Assembly: GCF_002091475.1 (NCBI RefSeq)
Contig: NZ_BCTR01000049.1
Span: 1-64,000 of the forward strand
Direction of reading: 5' to 3'
Length of the DNA stretch: 64,000 bases
Source of the DNA: Sphingomonas azotifigens NBRC 15497
Lineage (GTDB): Bacteria > Pseudomonadota > Alphaproteobacteria > Sphingomonadales > Sphingomonadaceae
Shown here: in pieces, positions 18,401-26,799 of the stretch
Layout of the letters: every line of letters starts with the position of its first letter
Numbering within the stretch: position 1 is the first letter of the stretch
Program-made: the position numbers and the translations under genes
The notes under the pieces: generated by a model
The model's input: only the letters and a program-made list of their open reading frames with translations
Told to the model about the DNA's origin: nothing
The model's database searches: none

Positions 18401-20984
18401 GCTGCTGCTGACCTGGCCCGCCGACCCGGCCACAACCGCGCGCGTGCGCCGCGACTATATCGGGCTGCTCGACGCTGCGGCGGCCGCCGTCGCGCCGGGA
18501 CCGGAGCAGACGCTGCAGGGCTATGCCCGGCTGGCACTGCTCACCCAGCTCGGCCGCCGCCTCGCCGACCAGCTCGACGATCGTGCGCTGGCAGACGCGA
18601 TCGACCAGCGCCTCGCGCCTTTGCTTGCCCAGGACCCCGTCGCCGCCCGCGCGGCTGCGGGATTTCGCGACCTCGAAGGCTGGGCTCCGCCCTTCACGGC
18701 CTCCGCCGACTGGGTATCGCTGGCGCTGGCCCGGCAGGCGGCGGACGACGACAATGTCGAGCTCGCCCAATCGGTCGCGCTGGCGAGCGGGGACCCTGCC
18801 GCCATTCGCGGGCAGCTCGCCCAGGCGATGACGGCCGAGGCGGCGAACGACGCAGCGATGGCCGCCGGGCGCCCGCGCGCGGGCATGGTTTCGCCGCTCT
18901 ACACGCTGGTGCTCAAGGCCGTCGACGCGCTCCCCGCCGAGCAGTTCCGCAGCCAGATCCTGAGGCCGATCGAGCAGAGCCCCTATCGATCGCGCGTGCT
19001 GCTCGACGTCTATCGCAGCGGTGGCGACTGGTATGGCCGGATCGAAAAGGCCGCCGGCCATCCGCTGTTCGACGACAGCCAGCTGCTCACGCTGCTGATT
19101 GACCAGGGCAATGGTCCCCTGCCCTATGCCCGCGTCACCTTCGCGATGCGGCGCGACAAGTCCGCCTCGCCCGGCGGGCTGGTCGCGCGCTTCCCGGTGG
19201 CCGAGAAGCTGGCACTGTACGAGCGGCTGGTCGAGCTGATGCGCGCACGCGGCGCCGAGACCGCCTATCAGGAGGCGCTGGTCGGGCAGCTGCTCACCGT
19301 CCCGCTCGACGCCGCCCAGCAGGCGCGGCTCGGCACGGCCATCGAGACCGATATCGGCTTCGATCGCGGGCTGAAGAACAAGACGGCGGCGTTCGTCGTG
19401 CAGAAGCTGCTGGTGCTCGATCCCGATCCCGGCAACCGGGCGCTGCTGCTGCGCGTCGCCCGCGCGGCCGCCACGCGCTATGCCGATGCCCGCCATTTGC
19501 CGACGTTCCTGGCGGCGCTTTTTGCCGGCGACAAGGCGACCGCCTATCAGGAACTGAAGGCGCTGCATGCCGATACCAGCGCGCATTATCAGGGCCTGGA
19601 CTATGCCGCCCCGATCATCCGCGCGCGCTTCGCCGAGGAGCGGCGCCGGGCGATCGACGCCTTCCTCGCCCGCGACCATGCCGATCCCGCGGCAATCGCC
19701 GGCTTCTATCGCGATTTCCTGCTCCCGGCGGCATCGAGCAGCGTGCCGGCCGAGCGGGCCGAGGTCCCCGGTTACTATCTGAAGCTCGCCGCGCTCGATC
19801 CCGACAATCCCAGCTATGTCAGCGGCGCGCTCGACGCCTTGTGGACCCGGCACGATCGCGACGGCTTCGTGGTGCTGCTGGCGCGCTATGTCGCCGCGCA
19901 TCGCGACGATCGCGAGGCGGCATCGGTGCTGCAAATGGCCTACCGGATCCGCGGGGAGAAGGCCCAGGCGGCGGCGCTCGCCCAGGCGAGCGGCGCCGAC
20001 ATCGCCGACGAGGACTGGCTGGTCGAGATGGTCAACCGCGCCACGGCGCCACGCGAAGGGCGGTTCGAGCCCGATTTCCGCTTCGTCTTCAGCCATCTCT
20101 ATCCGGATTATGCTGCCGCTGCGGCGGGCGACCCCGCCGTCGCCGAAGCCGAACGCCGCCGTGCGCTCGGCGAGCGCCAGCAGGTGACGCCGGAAGGCGC
20201 ATCGCCGCTTCGCGAGGTCGCGCAGGCGATCGCCCGCGGGCCGGCGGCGGTGCGCGCCGCGCTGCGCGCAGCCTGGCGCGCCACCGCACCGCGCGAAAGC
20301 GAGGACGGACCGGCACTGGGCGGCCGGATGCAGCTGCTCGAAGCGCTGCCCGATCCCGAGGGGCGTACCACCGAGAATGCGGCGCTGCTCGACATGCTGG
20401 CGACGCCGATGCTCACGCGCGAGCTGGCGCACTGGCTGGACGGTATCGATCCGGCGCTGCGTCCCTATCAGTCCAGGCTCGACGCGCTGATCGTCGCAGG
20501 CCTGGTCCAGCAGGGACAAGCCAAGGCCGAGATCGGGAGCGGACTCGCCGCGCTGGCCGCCGGGACGATCCGTCCTGCCGCGCTCCACCGGCTCGCGCTG
20601 CTCCTCCGGAAGACCGGAACCGCGCTGCCGACCGAAGCCGCGGCGCCGCTCGCCCGACGGCTCGCGACCATCCCGGCGCTCACCGCCGACGAACGCATCC
20701 GCTATGCCGGCCTGCTCGGCGAGGTGGGCGACACCGCCACCGCGGCGAAACTCCTCGAGGCGGCGCTGCTCCAGATCCTCTATCCTTCGCAGGCCCAGTC
20801 CGTGTACGCCGGCAATGCCGAACCGCTGCTCGACGCGATCGTGGGCGTGCTGCGGGGCTGGCACGACGCCGCCGCAGCACGCGCCGCCCATGCGACGCTG
20901 CGCGCGCGGATCGCGCGGGAACTGGGTCCGAGCGCGGACGAGCCGCCGTTCGCGCGCTTTCCCGCCCTGGACGCAAAGCAATAG
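15417..20984 (+). CDS. Giant secreted TPR-repeat protein
   Basis: This 1855-residue protein begins with a signal peptide (hydrophobic run WTLSLALALVALEG, cleavage near AAAQ|AP at about 34) and then consists almost wholly of degenerate tetratricopeptide repeats, for example RAREGEDAYRRLIDADPHRLEGYTALAVLELGKG and KVDATLRRLVAADPKNADLYLRQL. Such a solenoid binds proteins rather than catalysing a reaction. A signal peptide without a further membrane segment places it in the periplasm, facing the VWA protein. I see no outer-membrane barrel. Starts with ATGA overlap; it makes up over a third of the module's coding length. A long open frame on the opposite strand is a codon-bias shadow. Confidence 0.88.
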   Translation: MKNRSMPITRRPLCWTLSLALALVALEGRPAAAQAPAERLERIVHAPRFDRAAAERLYAEAVLHDRVPALDRELDAAAAAAQPPAVRALALLTRATIAWQRGDGDAAQAAADQAVTLAPGLDSWLLQAQLLDARGDTGAAAAYARAAAATSDPAERFRLALRGALLDSRSDPAPLVRLGDADAPHRDRIALAAALLGDTRDALRLYHPAESGPTALADALRRTEWAIATGDGAAARADGWRAYRLATALADRRYALALLVESYRDAKDLAGALAFLAPHAAEDAEIAQTCIDLQLELGRYDAALAAVRASSDPAMRQRLLGILDLAGRAREGEDAYRRLIDADPHRLEGYTALAVLELGKGQREGAIAAYRALFAANPGRAELLVPAARQMIAMGLADAAMALMAEAGKAPGMAVPYRFFLVETARAAGKDAAALDQLAALRSQLPPAAPERIAVADAYEALGHKDQALDVLRAVEARDPALDYDQRVRIAALAGESGHAQEALDRWRRLWAAANLPARKTYLAKQIVRTARQLGQTDALIAELEKGLATRRIGEDELALLIELRIATKDRVAALADVERQAKASGESEAAWLKRQVGIYARLDDHAKVDATLRRLVAADPKNADLYLRQLTLNAIRFAPDGEAPEAQRARIEALLGELRKASALDPLQATRFAAAVYGSAGFVEPAIDAYRRTAAMAPGDIDAVVQLSDLLRKQGRQPQAATLLQYAAEHARDANGFAAAIDALMAAVSPDPNGPPPPPGLARLAASRLRWAERRVLERIVLEGEDARLYAQLADLAQAETDFALQLRAYANALPTAGDQRPAVLRMLVTLASGNAAPGAGGSGPAVGDVAAKLRFGRRLLALKRDYPPDVYTDLARALLAVGDVPGAERAFGMMRGLDGLVDVDRVKGESYATQGLIDPALLNYERALLRDREDPDLVVKTAILREQRGDDAIAFDWYWRTLTALALRQPLRGGGSEDAVLDARQYFGTLVEGLLLTWPADPATTARVRRDYIGLLDAAAAAVAPGPEQTLQGYARLALLTQLGRRLADQLDDRALADAIDQRLAPLLAQDPVAARAAAGFRDLEGWAPPFTASADWVSLALARQAADDDNVELAQSVALASGDPAAIRGQLAQAMTAEAANDAAMAAGRPRAGMVSPLYTLVLKAVDALPAEQFRSQILRPIEQSPYRSRVLLDVYRSGGDWYGRIEKAAGHPLFDDSQLLTLLIDQGNGPLPYARVTFAMRRDKSASPGGLVARFPVAEKLALYERLVELMRARGAETAYQEALVGQLLTVPLDAAQQARLGTAIETDIGFDRGLKNKTAAFVVQKLLVLDPDPGNRALLLRVARAAATRYADARHLPTFLAALFAGDKATAYQELKALHADTSAHYQGLDYAAPIIRARFAEERRRAIDAFLARDHADPAAIAGFYRDFLLPAASSSVPAERAEVPGYYLKLAALDPDNPSYVSGALDALWTRHDRDGFVVLLARYVAAHRDDREAASVLQMAYRIRGEKAQAAALAQASGADIADEDWLVEMVNRATAPREGRFEPDFRFVFSHLYPDYAAAAAGDPAVAEAERRRALGERQQVTPEGASPLREVAQAIARGPAAVRAALRAAWRATAPRESEDGPALGGRMQLLEALPDPEGRTTENAALLDMLATPMLTRELAHWLDGIDPALRPYQSRLDALIVAGLVQQGQAKAEIGSGLAALAAGTIRPAALHRLALLLRKTGTALPTEAAAPLARRLATIPALTADERIRYAGLLGEVGDTATAAKLLEAALLQILYPSQAQSVYAGNAEPLLDAIVGVLRGWHDAAAARAAHATLRARIARELGPSADEPPFARFPALDAKQ

Positions 20985-21007
20985 CGCGCGGCGGAACGGG
21001 AGGAACG

Positions 21008-22477
21008 ATGCGACGCGTATGGCCACATCGGTCGATGTTCGGGCAGATGGCAGTACTCACGCTGCTGCTGCTCGGCGTCGGTGCCTATCTCGTCACGATC
21101 CGGCCGATCCTTGCCGTGCTGCCGCCGGCGGCGTTCGATCCGCTCGACCGCTCCGCCCAGCGCGTGCGCGACGCGATCAACGCCGAGGCCTTCGCGCTTT
21201 CCGGGCATCCGGATCGCGCCGTATCGCGCAACTTCACCGCGACGATGGCGGAGGCGGTGCGCCGCAATCCCGATTTTCGCTATTATCTGCGCGTCGGCGA
21301 CCGGGTGATCGGCAACACCCCCTCGCCCGCCTATTTCCATGCGCTGGGGCTGGACCGCCTCGAAGCCGCCCGAGCCGCCGCCGACGCCGCGCCCGAAATC
21401 TGCCTGCAGATGTTTCGCAACCTCTCCACCCCCCAGGACAAGGGCGCGCTGGAATATCTCTATTGCGATCGCCCGCGCTACATCGAGTATCACGGGCTCC
21501 GCCACGCCTTCCCCACCCCGAACGATCGGGCCGAGCGCGCCGTGCGCAAGCTGTTCTGGACCACCGGCAGCGCCTTTTTCTACACGGTGGCGGCGCTGTT
21601 CCTGCTCGCCTCGGCGGTGATCGTGGTGAACATGCGGACGATCCGGCGGGTGGCGCGGCTGGCCCAGTCGTTCGATGCCAATCATCTCGACGTGCAGCTG
21701 CCCGAACGCGGCGTGCCGGCCGAGGTGCTGCCGCTGGTGCGCGCGATCAACCAGCTGATCGGCCGGCTGCACCGGACTCAGGCGCGGCAGAAATTCTTCC
21801 TCTCCGCCGCCGCGCACGAGCTGCGCACCCCGCTCACCGTGCTGCGCACGCGGCTGGAGCTGCTCGACGAAGCCCCGATCAAGGACAAGCTGATCGGCGA
21901 CGTGCGCCGCGTGACCAATCTGGTCAACCAGCTGCTGACGCTGATGAAGCTCGACACGCTGGCGGAAGTTGCCGGCACCTTCGATCTGGTGGCGACCACG
22001 CGCAAGGTGCTGGCGAACCTGGCGCCGCTCGCGGGGCAGCGTAACATCGCGCTGAGCTTCGCGCCGCAGGTCGAGCAATACTGGATGGCGGGCGGCGCCG
22101 ATCTGGTGGAGGTGGCGATCGCCAATCTGGTCGACAACGCCATCTCGTTCACGCCCGATGGCGGCGAGGTGTTCGTGGCGCTCGATGCCGAAGGCCTGCT
22201 CTCGGTACGCGATTTCGGCCCGGGGCTCGATCCTGCCAAGATCAGCAGCCTGTTCGATCCCTTTGTGCGCCACCCCTCCAACCGCCGGGGCTTCGGGCTG
22301 GGACTGGCGATCGTCAAGGCGATCGCGACGCTGCACGGCGGCAGCGTCGCCGCGCGCAATGCGGAAGGCGCCGGTGCGGTGTTCGACCTGCGCTTTCCGC
22401 CGAGCGACGGCACCGCCAATGCCACCGCCCGCCCGGCGACACCGGTACGCGTGCCGGCGTTCAAGGCCGAGGGCTGA
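21008..22477 (+). CDS. Membrane sensor histidine kinase
   Basis: This 489-residue sensor kinase has two transmembrane helices (about 11-31 and 182-208) enclosing a periplasmic sensor domain of about 150 residues with no recognised fold. A HAMP-like linker follows. The H box is AAAHELRTPLTVLRTRLELL with the phospho-accepting H270; the N box (VDNAISFTP), the G1 box (DFGPGLDP) and the G2 box (GFGLGLAIVKAI) are intact. It starts with ATG 23 bases after the TPR gene behind a strong GGGAGGAACG and closes the operon. No regulator gene is adjacent; its natural partner is the regulator at 4119. It therefore likely reads the periplasmic state handled by the preceding proteins and feeds back on the operon. 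Confidence 0.92.
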   Translation: MRRVWPHRSMFGQMAVLTLLLLGVGAYLVTIRPILAVLPPAAFDPLDRSAQRVRDAINAEAFALSGHPDRAVSRNFTATMAEAVRRNPDFRYYLRVGDRVIGNTPSPAYFHALGLDRLEAARAAADAAPEICLQMFRNLSTPQDKGALEYLYCDRPRYIEYHGLRHAFPTPNDRAERAVRKLFWTTGSAFFYTVAALFLLASAVIVVNMRTIRRVARLAQSFDANHLDVQLPERGVPAEVLPLVRAINQLIGRLHRTQARQKFFLSAAAHELRTPLTVLRTRLELLDEAPIKDKLIGDVRRVTNLVNQLLTLMKLDTLAEVAGTFDLVATTRKVLANLAPLAGQRNIALSFAPQVEQYWMAGGADLVEVAIANLVDNAISFTPDGGEVFVALDAEGLLSVRDFGPGLDPAKISSLFDPFVRHPSNRRGFGLGLAIVKAIATLHGGSVAARNAEGAGAVFDLRFPPSDGTANATARPATPVRVPAFKAEG

Positions 22478-22491
22478 GGGCGCAGGCGAGT

Positions 22492-22507
22492 GCCAGCTTC
22501 GCGCAAG
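22492..22507 (+). promoter_or_regulatory. Direct-repeat operator, site 5 (one mismatch)
   Basis: GCCAG-CTTCGC-GCAAG keeps the 11-base period with a single change in the first half-site. It lies in the 76-base gap between the kinase and the retropepsin-like gene and ends 46 bases before that ATG. A -10-like TAGAAC (22518-22523) starts 10 bases after the second half-site, as at sites 1 and 4. Confidence 0.5.
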
Positions 22508-22553
22508 CCGGGCCCGCTAGAACGGTACCTCCCTCGTTGCCAAGGCCCCGCTC

Positions 22554-23411
22554 ATGTCGATCCTCGCGCTGTCGTTGCTTCTTACCGCTCCGCTGCAGGA
22601 GAGCGCCGGCGAGGAACTTCGCTACGATGATCGCGGGCGGCCGGTCGTATCGGTGCTGGTCAACGACAAGGGCCCCTATGACATGGTGCTCGATACCGCG
22701 GCGCAGGCGAGCCTGCTCGGCCCGTCGCTGGCGGCACAGCTCAACCTCAAGCCCATGCAAAGCAGCATGCGTATCGCTGGCGCAACCGGCTCCGCCGCGG
22801 CACGGGTCTATCCGGTGGACCATCTTTCGAACCATCTGTTCGACGCGCGCTTCGTCGGCCTGCTGGAATTCCCCAACCCGCAGTCCACGCCGGCGCGCGG
22901 CATCCTCGGCATGGAGCATTTCGCCACCCGCAAGTTGCTGTTCGATCGCATCGCTCACCGTGTGACCGTACTGCCCTCGGGCCCGGCGGAGAGCGGCTTT
23001 GCCACGCTGGCCGGGAAACGACGCGAGGACGGGCTGGTGCAGGTGCCGGTGAAGATCAACGGCGTGACCATCGAGGCGCTGATCGATACCGGCGCAGCCG
23101 TCTCGATCGCCAATCCGGCGGCGCTCGCCGCGCTCGGCTGGGAACCGGACGATGCCCGGCTCCAGGCCGGCGGCGAGATTCGCGGCGCGACCTCTTCGAC
23201 CAACACGGTCCGGCGCGCGGAAATGGACACGCTGGCGATCGGCCCGGCCACGCTGCGCCATGTGCCGCTCTATTTCTCGCCACAGGCAGACGGCGAAGGG
23301 CCGATGCTGATCCTCGGCACCGACCTGCTGCGCCTGTTCGAAGCCTTCGCCGTCGACTTCCCCCGCGCCGAATTGCAGATTCGGCTGCCGGCGCGGAACG
23401 CCAAGCAGTAG
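22554..23411 (+). CDS. Double retropepsin-like aspartyl protease
   Basis: This 285-residue protein contains two retropepsin-like half-domains. The second has the canonical active-site motif LIDTGAAVSIANPAAL and the later LILGTDLLR that completes a retropepsin fold. The first has VLDTAAQASLLGPSL and GILGMEHF; its catalytic motif reads DTA instead of DTG, so it may be degenerate. A short hydrophobic N-terminus (ILALSLLLTAPLQ) suggests export or anchoring. Retropepsin-like proteases of proteobacteria are usually dimers of one domain; here both halves are in one chain. It has its own copy of the operator, so I place it in the module. Substrate unknown. Confidence 0.85.
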   Translation: MSILALSLLLTAPLQESAGEELRYDDRGRPVVSVLVNDKGPYDMVLDTAAQASLLGPSLAAQLNLKPMQSSMRIAGATGSAAARVYPVDHLSNHLFDARFVGLLEFPNPQSTPARGILGMEHFATRKLLFDRIAHRVTVLPSGPAESGFATLAGKRREDGLVQVPVKINGVTIEALIDTGAAVSIANPAALAALGWEPDDARLQAGGEIRGATSSTNTVRRAEMDTLAIGPATLRHVPLYFSPQADGEGPMLILGTDLLRLFEAFAVDFPRAELQIRLPARNAKQ

Positions 23412-23421
23412 CGAGCAGGGC

Positions 23422-23466
23422 CCCATATGGGAGCCGCGCCCTTGCGGGCGGCTTGTTCCCTATGGG
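23422..23466. terminator. Long hairpin between convergent genes
   Basis: CCCATA (23422-23427) pairs with TATGGG (23461-23466), GGGA with TCCC, and an inner GC-rich stem (GCCGCGCCC with GGGCGGC, with a bulge) surrounds a TTGC loop. It lies between the stops of the convergent protease and paoC genes and is probably a bidirectional terminator. Confidence 0.6.
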
Positions 23467-23503
23467 AAGGCTGGCAAGGGTCCTGATCGGCGCCGACCAG
23501 AGG

Positions 23504-25816
23504 CTAGAGCAGCTTGTCGAGCGTAAGCGGCAGGTCGCGCACCCGCTTGCCCGTCGCGTTGAATACCGCGTTGGCGACCGCCGCCGCCACGCCGGTCGTG
23601 CCGATCTCGCCGATCCCGCGCGCGCCCAGCGGGGTGCGGGGATCGGGGATGTCGGTCCACAGCACATCGATGTCCGGCACGTCGAGATGCACGGGCACAT
23701 GATAGTCGGCAAGCGAGGTGCTCATGATGCGGCCAGTCCGCTCGTCGAGCAGCGTCTCCTCGGTCAGCGCCATGCCCAGGCCCATGATCATGCCGCCCTT
23801 GAACTGGCTGGTCGCGGTCTTGGCGTTGAGGATGCGGCCGCAGTCGAACGCGCCGACCAACCGATCGACGCGGATTTCACCGGTAACCTCGCTGACGCGC
23901 AGCTCGCAGAAGATCGCCGAGGTGCTGTGCATCGAATATTTCAGCACCTCGAGCGGCGCACCGCTTTCGCCGATCGCGCTCAGCTCGCCCCGCCCTGCCC
24001 GACGCAGGATCGAGGCGAAGCTCTCGTGGCGCGCGGGATCCTCGACGCTGCGCAGGCCGCCGTCGGCGAACTCGACTTCGCTCGGCTTGAGCCCGGCCAG
24101 CGGCGTGTCGTTCCCCGCCAGCCGCATCAGCTGGATGGCCAGCTTCCCGCTTGCCGCGCTGATCGCCGCCGCCAGCGATGCGGTCTGTGACGATCCACCG
24201 GCGAAGCTGGCGAAGGGCAGGCGGGAGTCGCCGATCGTCACCGTGACCCGATCGACCGGCAGGCCCAGCCGATCGGCGGCATGCTGGCGCTGGACCGTCG
24301 CGGTGCCCATGCCCATTTCCTGCGCGGCGCTGGCGACATGGGCGTCGCCGTTCGCGTCGAGGGTGATCCGGGCGGAGGTGCCGGGCATGCGGGTGAAGGG
24401 AAAGGTGCCGGTGGCGCAGCCCATGCCGAGCCGCCACTCCCCGTCGCGATGCGTGCCGGGTTCCGCCGAGCGCCGGTACCAGCCGATCCGCGCCGCGCCC
24501 AGGTCATAGGCCTCCATCATCGCGCTCTGCGAATGGGGCGCCCCGCTCACCGGATCGCGGGTGGCGGCATTGCGGCGGCGCAGCTCGATCGGGTCCATGC
24601 CGAGCGCATGGGCCAGTTCGTCCATCGCGCACTCGATCGCGAAGGTGCCCGGCGTCTCGCCCGGGCCGCGCATGAAGCTGTTGGCGAGCAGGTCCAGCTC
24701 GACATTGTGCTGGACGATGTCGAAGCTTTCGCAGGCATAGAGCGAGCGGCCGGTGAGGCTGAAGCCTTCGTCGCAGACGCTGTGCCGCGGCTTCACGCCA
24801 TAGCCATGGTGCAGCAGCGCGGTGAGCTTGCCGTCGGCGTCGGCCGCCAGCGCCACGCGCTGCTCGGTCCGCGTGCGGCCCCCGATCAGCCGGTGCATGC
24901 TCGCGCGGGACAGCGCAACCCGCACCGGGCGCCCCGCGAGCTTCGCCGCCGCCACGCCGAGGATCTGGTGATCCCATAGCGCCTTCGCGCCGAACCCGCC
25001 GCCGACATAGGGCGAGCTGACATGAACATCCTCCGCCTTCAGCCCGAAGATCTTGGCGAGCGAGCCGGCGGTGGCGTGGATCATCTGGGTCGCGTCGTGC
25101 ATGATCAGCTTGCCGTCCCGCCACGCAACCGTCGCGGCATGCGGCTCGATCGGGGCATGGCTTTCCCAGGGCGTCGTATACACGCCGTCGACCTTGGCCG
25201 CCGCCTGCGCAAATTTCTGGCCGGCATTGCCCTTGTCGAGGCGGTTGCGCTCGACGAGGATCGACTCCGGCGTGCTGGCGCTCGCCTTGCCCTCCTCGAA
25301 CCGCGTGCGTGCCGGCGCGGCGTCGTAGCGCACGCGGACTAGGCTGGCCGCATGATCGGCCTGCTCGCGCGTCTCCGCGAGCACCACCGCGACCACCTGC
25401 CCGTTCCAGTGGATCTCGGGATCCTGCATAATGGGCAGCGTGTGGTTGCCGGCCGCCTTGAGATTGGTCAGCCCGATCGGCGGCGGCACCCCGATCCTGG
25501 GCGCGTTGCGATAGGTCATCACCAGCGCGACGCCGGGTGCCGCTTCCGCGTCCGACACGTCCAGATCGGCGATGCGACCGCGCGCGATCGTCGAATGGAC
25601 GAAGGCGGCGTAGAGCAGATCCTCCATCGCCACTTCGGCGGCGAAGCGCGCCGCGCCGCGGACCTTGTCAGGCCCGTCGATACGCGACTGCTGGCCGCCC
25701 AGCGCCACGCGCTTGTCGATCAGCGGATCGGGCGTGCCGCCGGGCAGCCAGCTTGCCGGCACCTGGCCGAGCACGGCGCGCACGCCGCCGATGATGGCAT
25801 TCTGCAGCTTGGTCAT
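23504..25816 (-). CDS. paoC: Molybdopterin-binding subunit of a PaoABC-type aldehyde oxidoreductase
   Basis: This 770-residue protein is the large subunit of a xanthine-oxidase-family enzyme. It binds the molybdenum cofactor and carries the substrate site. Recognisable segments are HSTIARGRI, TTPWESHAPIEPHAATV, SSPYVGGGFGAKA, MRGPGETPGTFAIECAMDELA and, near the C-terminus, GARGIGEIGTTG, whose glutamate is the catalytic base. The start overlaps the stop of paoB by four bases. The order paoA-paoB-paoC as in Escherichia coli, and the iron-sulfur cysteines in paoB, point to an aldehyde-oxidising enzyme rather than xanthine dehydrogenase. No molybdenum-cofactor maturation gene (PaoD-like) is visible here. 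Confidence 0.88.
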   Translation of the reverse strand: MTKLQNAIIGGVRAVLGQVPASWLPGGTPDPLIDKRVALGGQQSRIDGPDKVRGAARFAAEVAMEDLLYAAFVHSTIARGRIADLDVSDAEAAPGVALVMTYRNAPRIGVPPPIGLTNLKAAGNHTLPIMQDPEIHWNGQVVAVVLAETREQADHAASLVRVRYDAAPARTRFEEGKASASTPESILVERNRLDKGNAGQKFAQAAAKVDGVYTTPWESHAPIEPHAATVAWRDGKLIMHDATQMIHATAGSLAKIFGLKAEDVHVSSPYVGGGFGAKALWDHQILGVAAAKLAGRPVRVALSRASMHRLIGGRTRTEQRVALAADADGKLTALLHHGYGVKPRHSVCDEGFSLTGRSLYACESFDIVQHNVELDLLANSFMRGPGETPGTFAIECAMDELAHALGMDPIELRRRNAATRDPVSGAPHSQSAMMEAYDLGAARIGWYRRSAEPGTHRDGEWRLGMGCATGTFPFTRMPGTSARITLDANGDAHVASAAQEMGMGTATVQRQHAADRLGLPVDRVTVTIGDSRLPFASFAGGSSQTASLAAAISAASGKLAIQLMRLAGNDTPLAGLKPSEVEFADGGLRSVEDPARHESFASILRRAGRGELSAIGESGAPLEVLKYSMHSTSAIFCELRVSEVTGEIRVDRLVGAFDCGRILNAKTATSQFKGGMIMGLGMALTEETLLDERTGRIMSTSLADYHVPVHLDVPDIDVLWTDIPDPRTPLGARGIGEIGTTGVAAAVANAVFNATGKRVRDLPLTLDKLL

Positions 25817-26799
25817 GCGCGCGCTCCTGCAAGGGCGGTCAGGACGGCGACCACCGTGCGTTCGACGAGGCCGATCTTGAAGCCGTTGCCGGACAGCGGC
25901 CGGGCGTCGGCCAGTTCCTCACGGATCGCGGCGACGAACGCGTCGGATTGCGGCGCCACGCCGATCAGCGCCGCCTCGGCCCGCCTCGCCCGCCATGGCT
26001 TGGCGGCAACGCCGCCGAGCGCGATCCGGGCTTCGCGGACCCGCCCCTCGGCGAGCGCAAGGCCGCCCGCGACCGACACCAGCGCGAACGCATAGCTGGA
26101 GCGATCCCGGACCTTGCGATAGTCCGATCGGACCATCGCATCGGTCGGCGGCGGCAGTTCGACGCCGGTGATCAGCTCGCCCGGCAGCAGCACGGTCTCC
26201 ACTTGCGGCGTGGCACCTGGCGGGACGTGGAAGTCCGCCAGCGGCACCGATCGATCGCCGCTGGCCCCGGAGAGATGGACGACGGCATCGAGCATAGCGA
26301 GCGCGACGCACATGTCGGAAGGATGGGTGGCGACGCACTGGTCCGAGGCGCCGAGGATCGCATGATAGCGGTTGAACCCCTCGCGCGCGTCGCAGCCGGC
26401 GCCCGGCTGGCGCTTGTTGCAGCGTGCACCGTCGACGTCGTAGAAATACGTGCAGCGCGTCCGCTGGAGGATATTGCCCCCGACGGTCGCCATGTTGCGG
26501 ATCTGCGCCGATGCGCCGGCGAGCAGCGCGCGGGCGAGCACCGGATAGCGACGGCGCACGAGCGGGTGCGCGGCAAGCGCGGCGTTGGTGACCGATGCGT
26601 CGATGAACAGCCCGCCGTCGTCGCGTTCCTGGATCGCACCGTGCAGGCGGCTGATGTCGACCAGTTCGCTCGCCTGTTCGACATTCTGGCGCAGCAGATC
26701 GACGAGGTTGGTGCCGCCGCCCAGGCACCGCGCTCCGCTCGACACCCGTGCCAGCGCATCCACTTTGTCCGCCGCGCGGACATAGCGCAGCGGTGTCAT
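25813..26799 (-). CDS. paoB: FAD-binding subunit with extra iron-sulfur cysteines
   Basis: This 328-residue protein is the FAD-binding middle subunit. The flavin-binding motifs ARCLGGGTNLVDLL and IRNMATVGGNILQRTRC are present. An insertion with four cysteines follows: C in QRTRCTYFYD, C in ARCNKR, C in GAGCDA and C in SDQCVATHPSDM. This cysteine set is characteristic of PaoB, which holds a [4Fe-4S] cluster absent from most family members. Start and stop overlap the neighbouring genes by four bases, so the three subunits are translated as a coupled set. Confidence 0.9.
   Translation of the reverse strand: MTPLRYVRAADKVDALARVSSGARCLGGGTNLVDLLRQNVEQASELVDISRLHGAIQERDDGGLFIDASVTNAALAAHPLVRRRYPVLARALLAGASAQIRNMATVGGNILQRTRCTYFYDVDGARCNKRQPGAGCDAREGFNRYHAILGASDQCVATHPSDMCVALAMLDAVVHLSGASGDRSVPLADFHVPPGATPQVETVLLPGELITGVELPPPTDAMVRSDYRKVRDRSSYAFALVSVAGGLALAEGRVREARIALGGVAAKPWRARRAEAALIGVAPQSDAFVAAIREELADARPLSGNGFKIGLVERTVVAVLTALAGARA

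Noticed and set aside
15366..21026. Very long open frame on the minus strand opposite the TPR gene (about 1886 codons).
   Set aside because: It mirrors the GC-rich third-position bias of the plus-strand gene. The translation is rich in Arg/Gly/His with no domain, and it lies opposite a signal-peptide-bearing TPR protein with coupled start.
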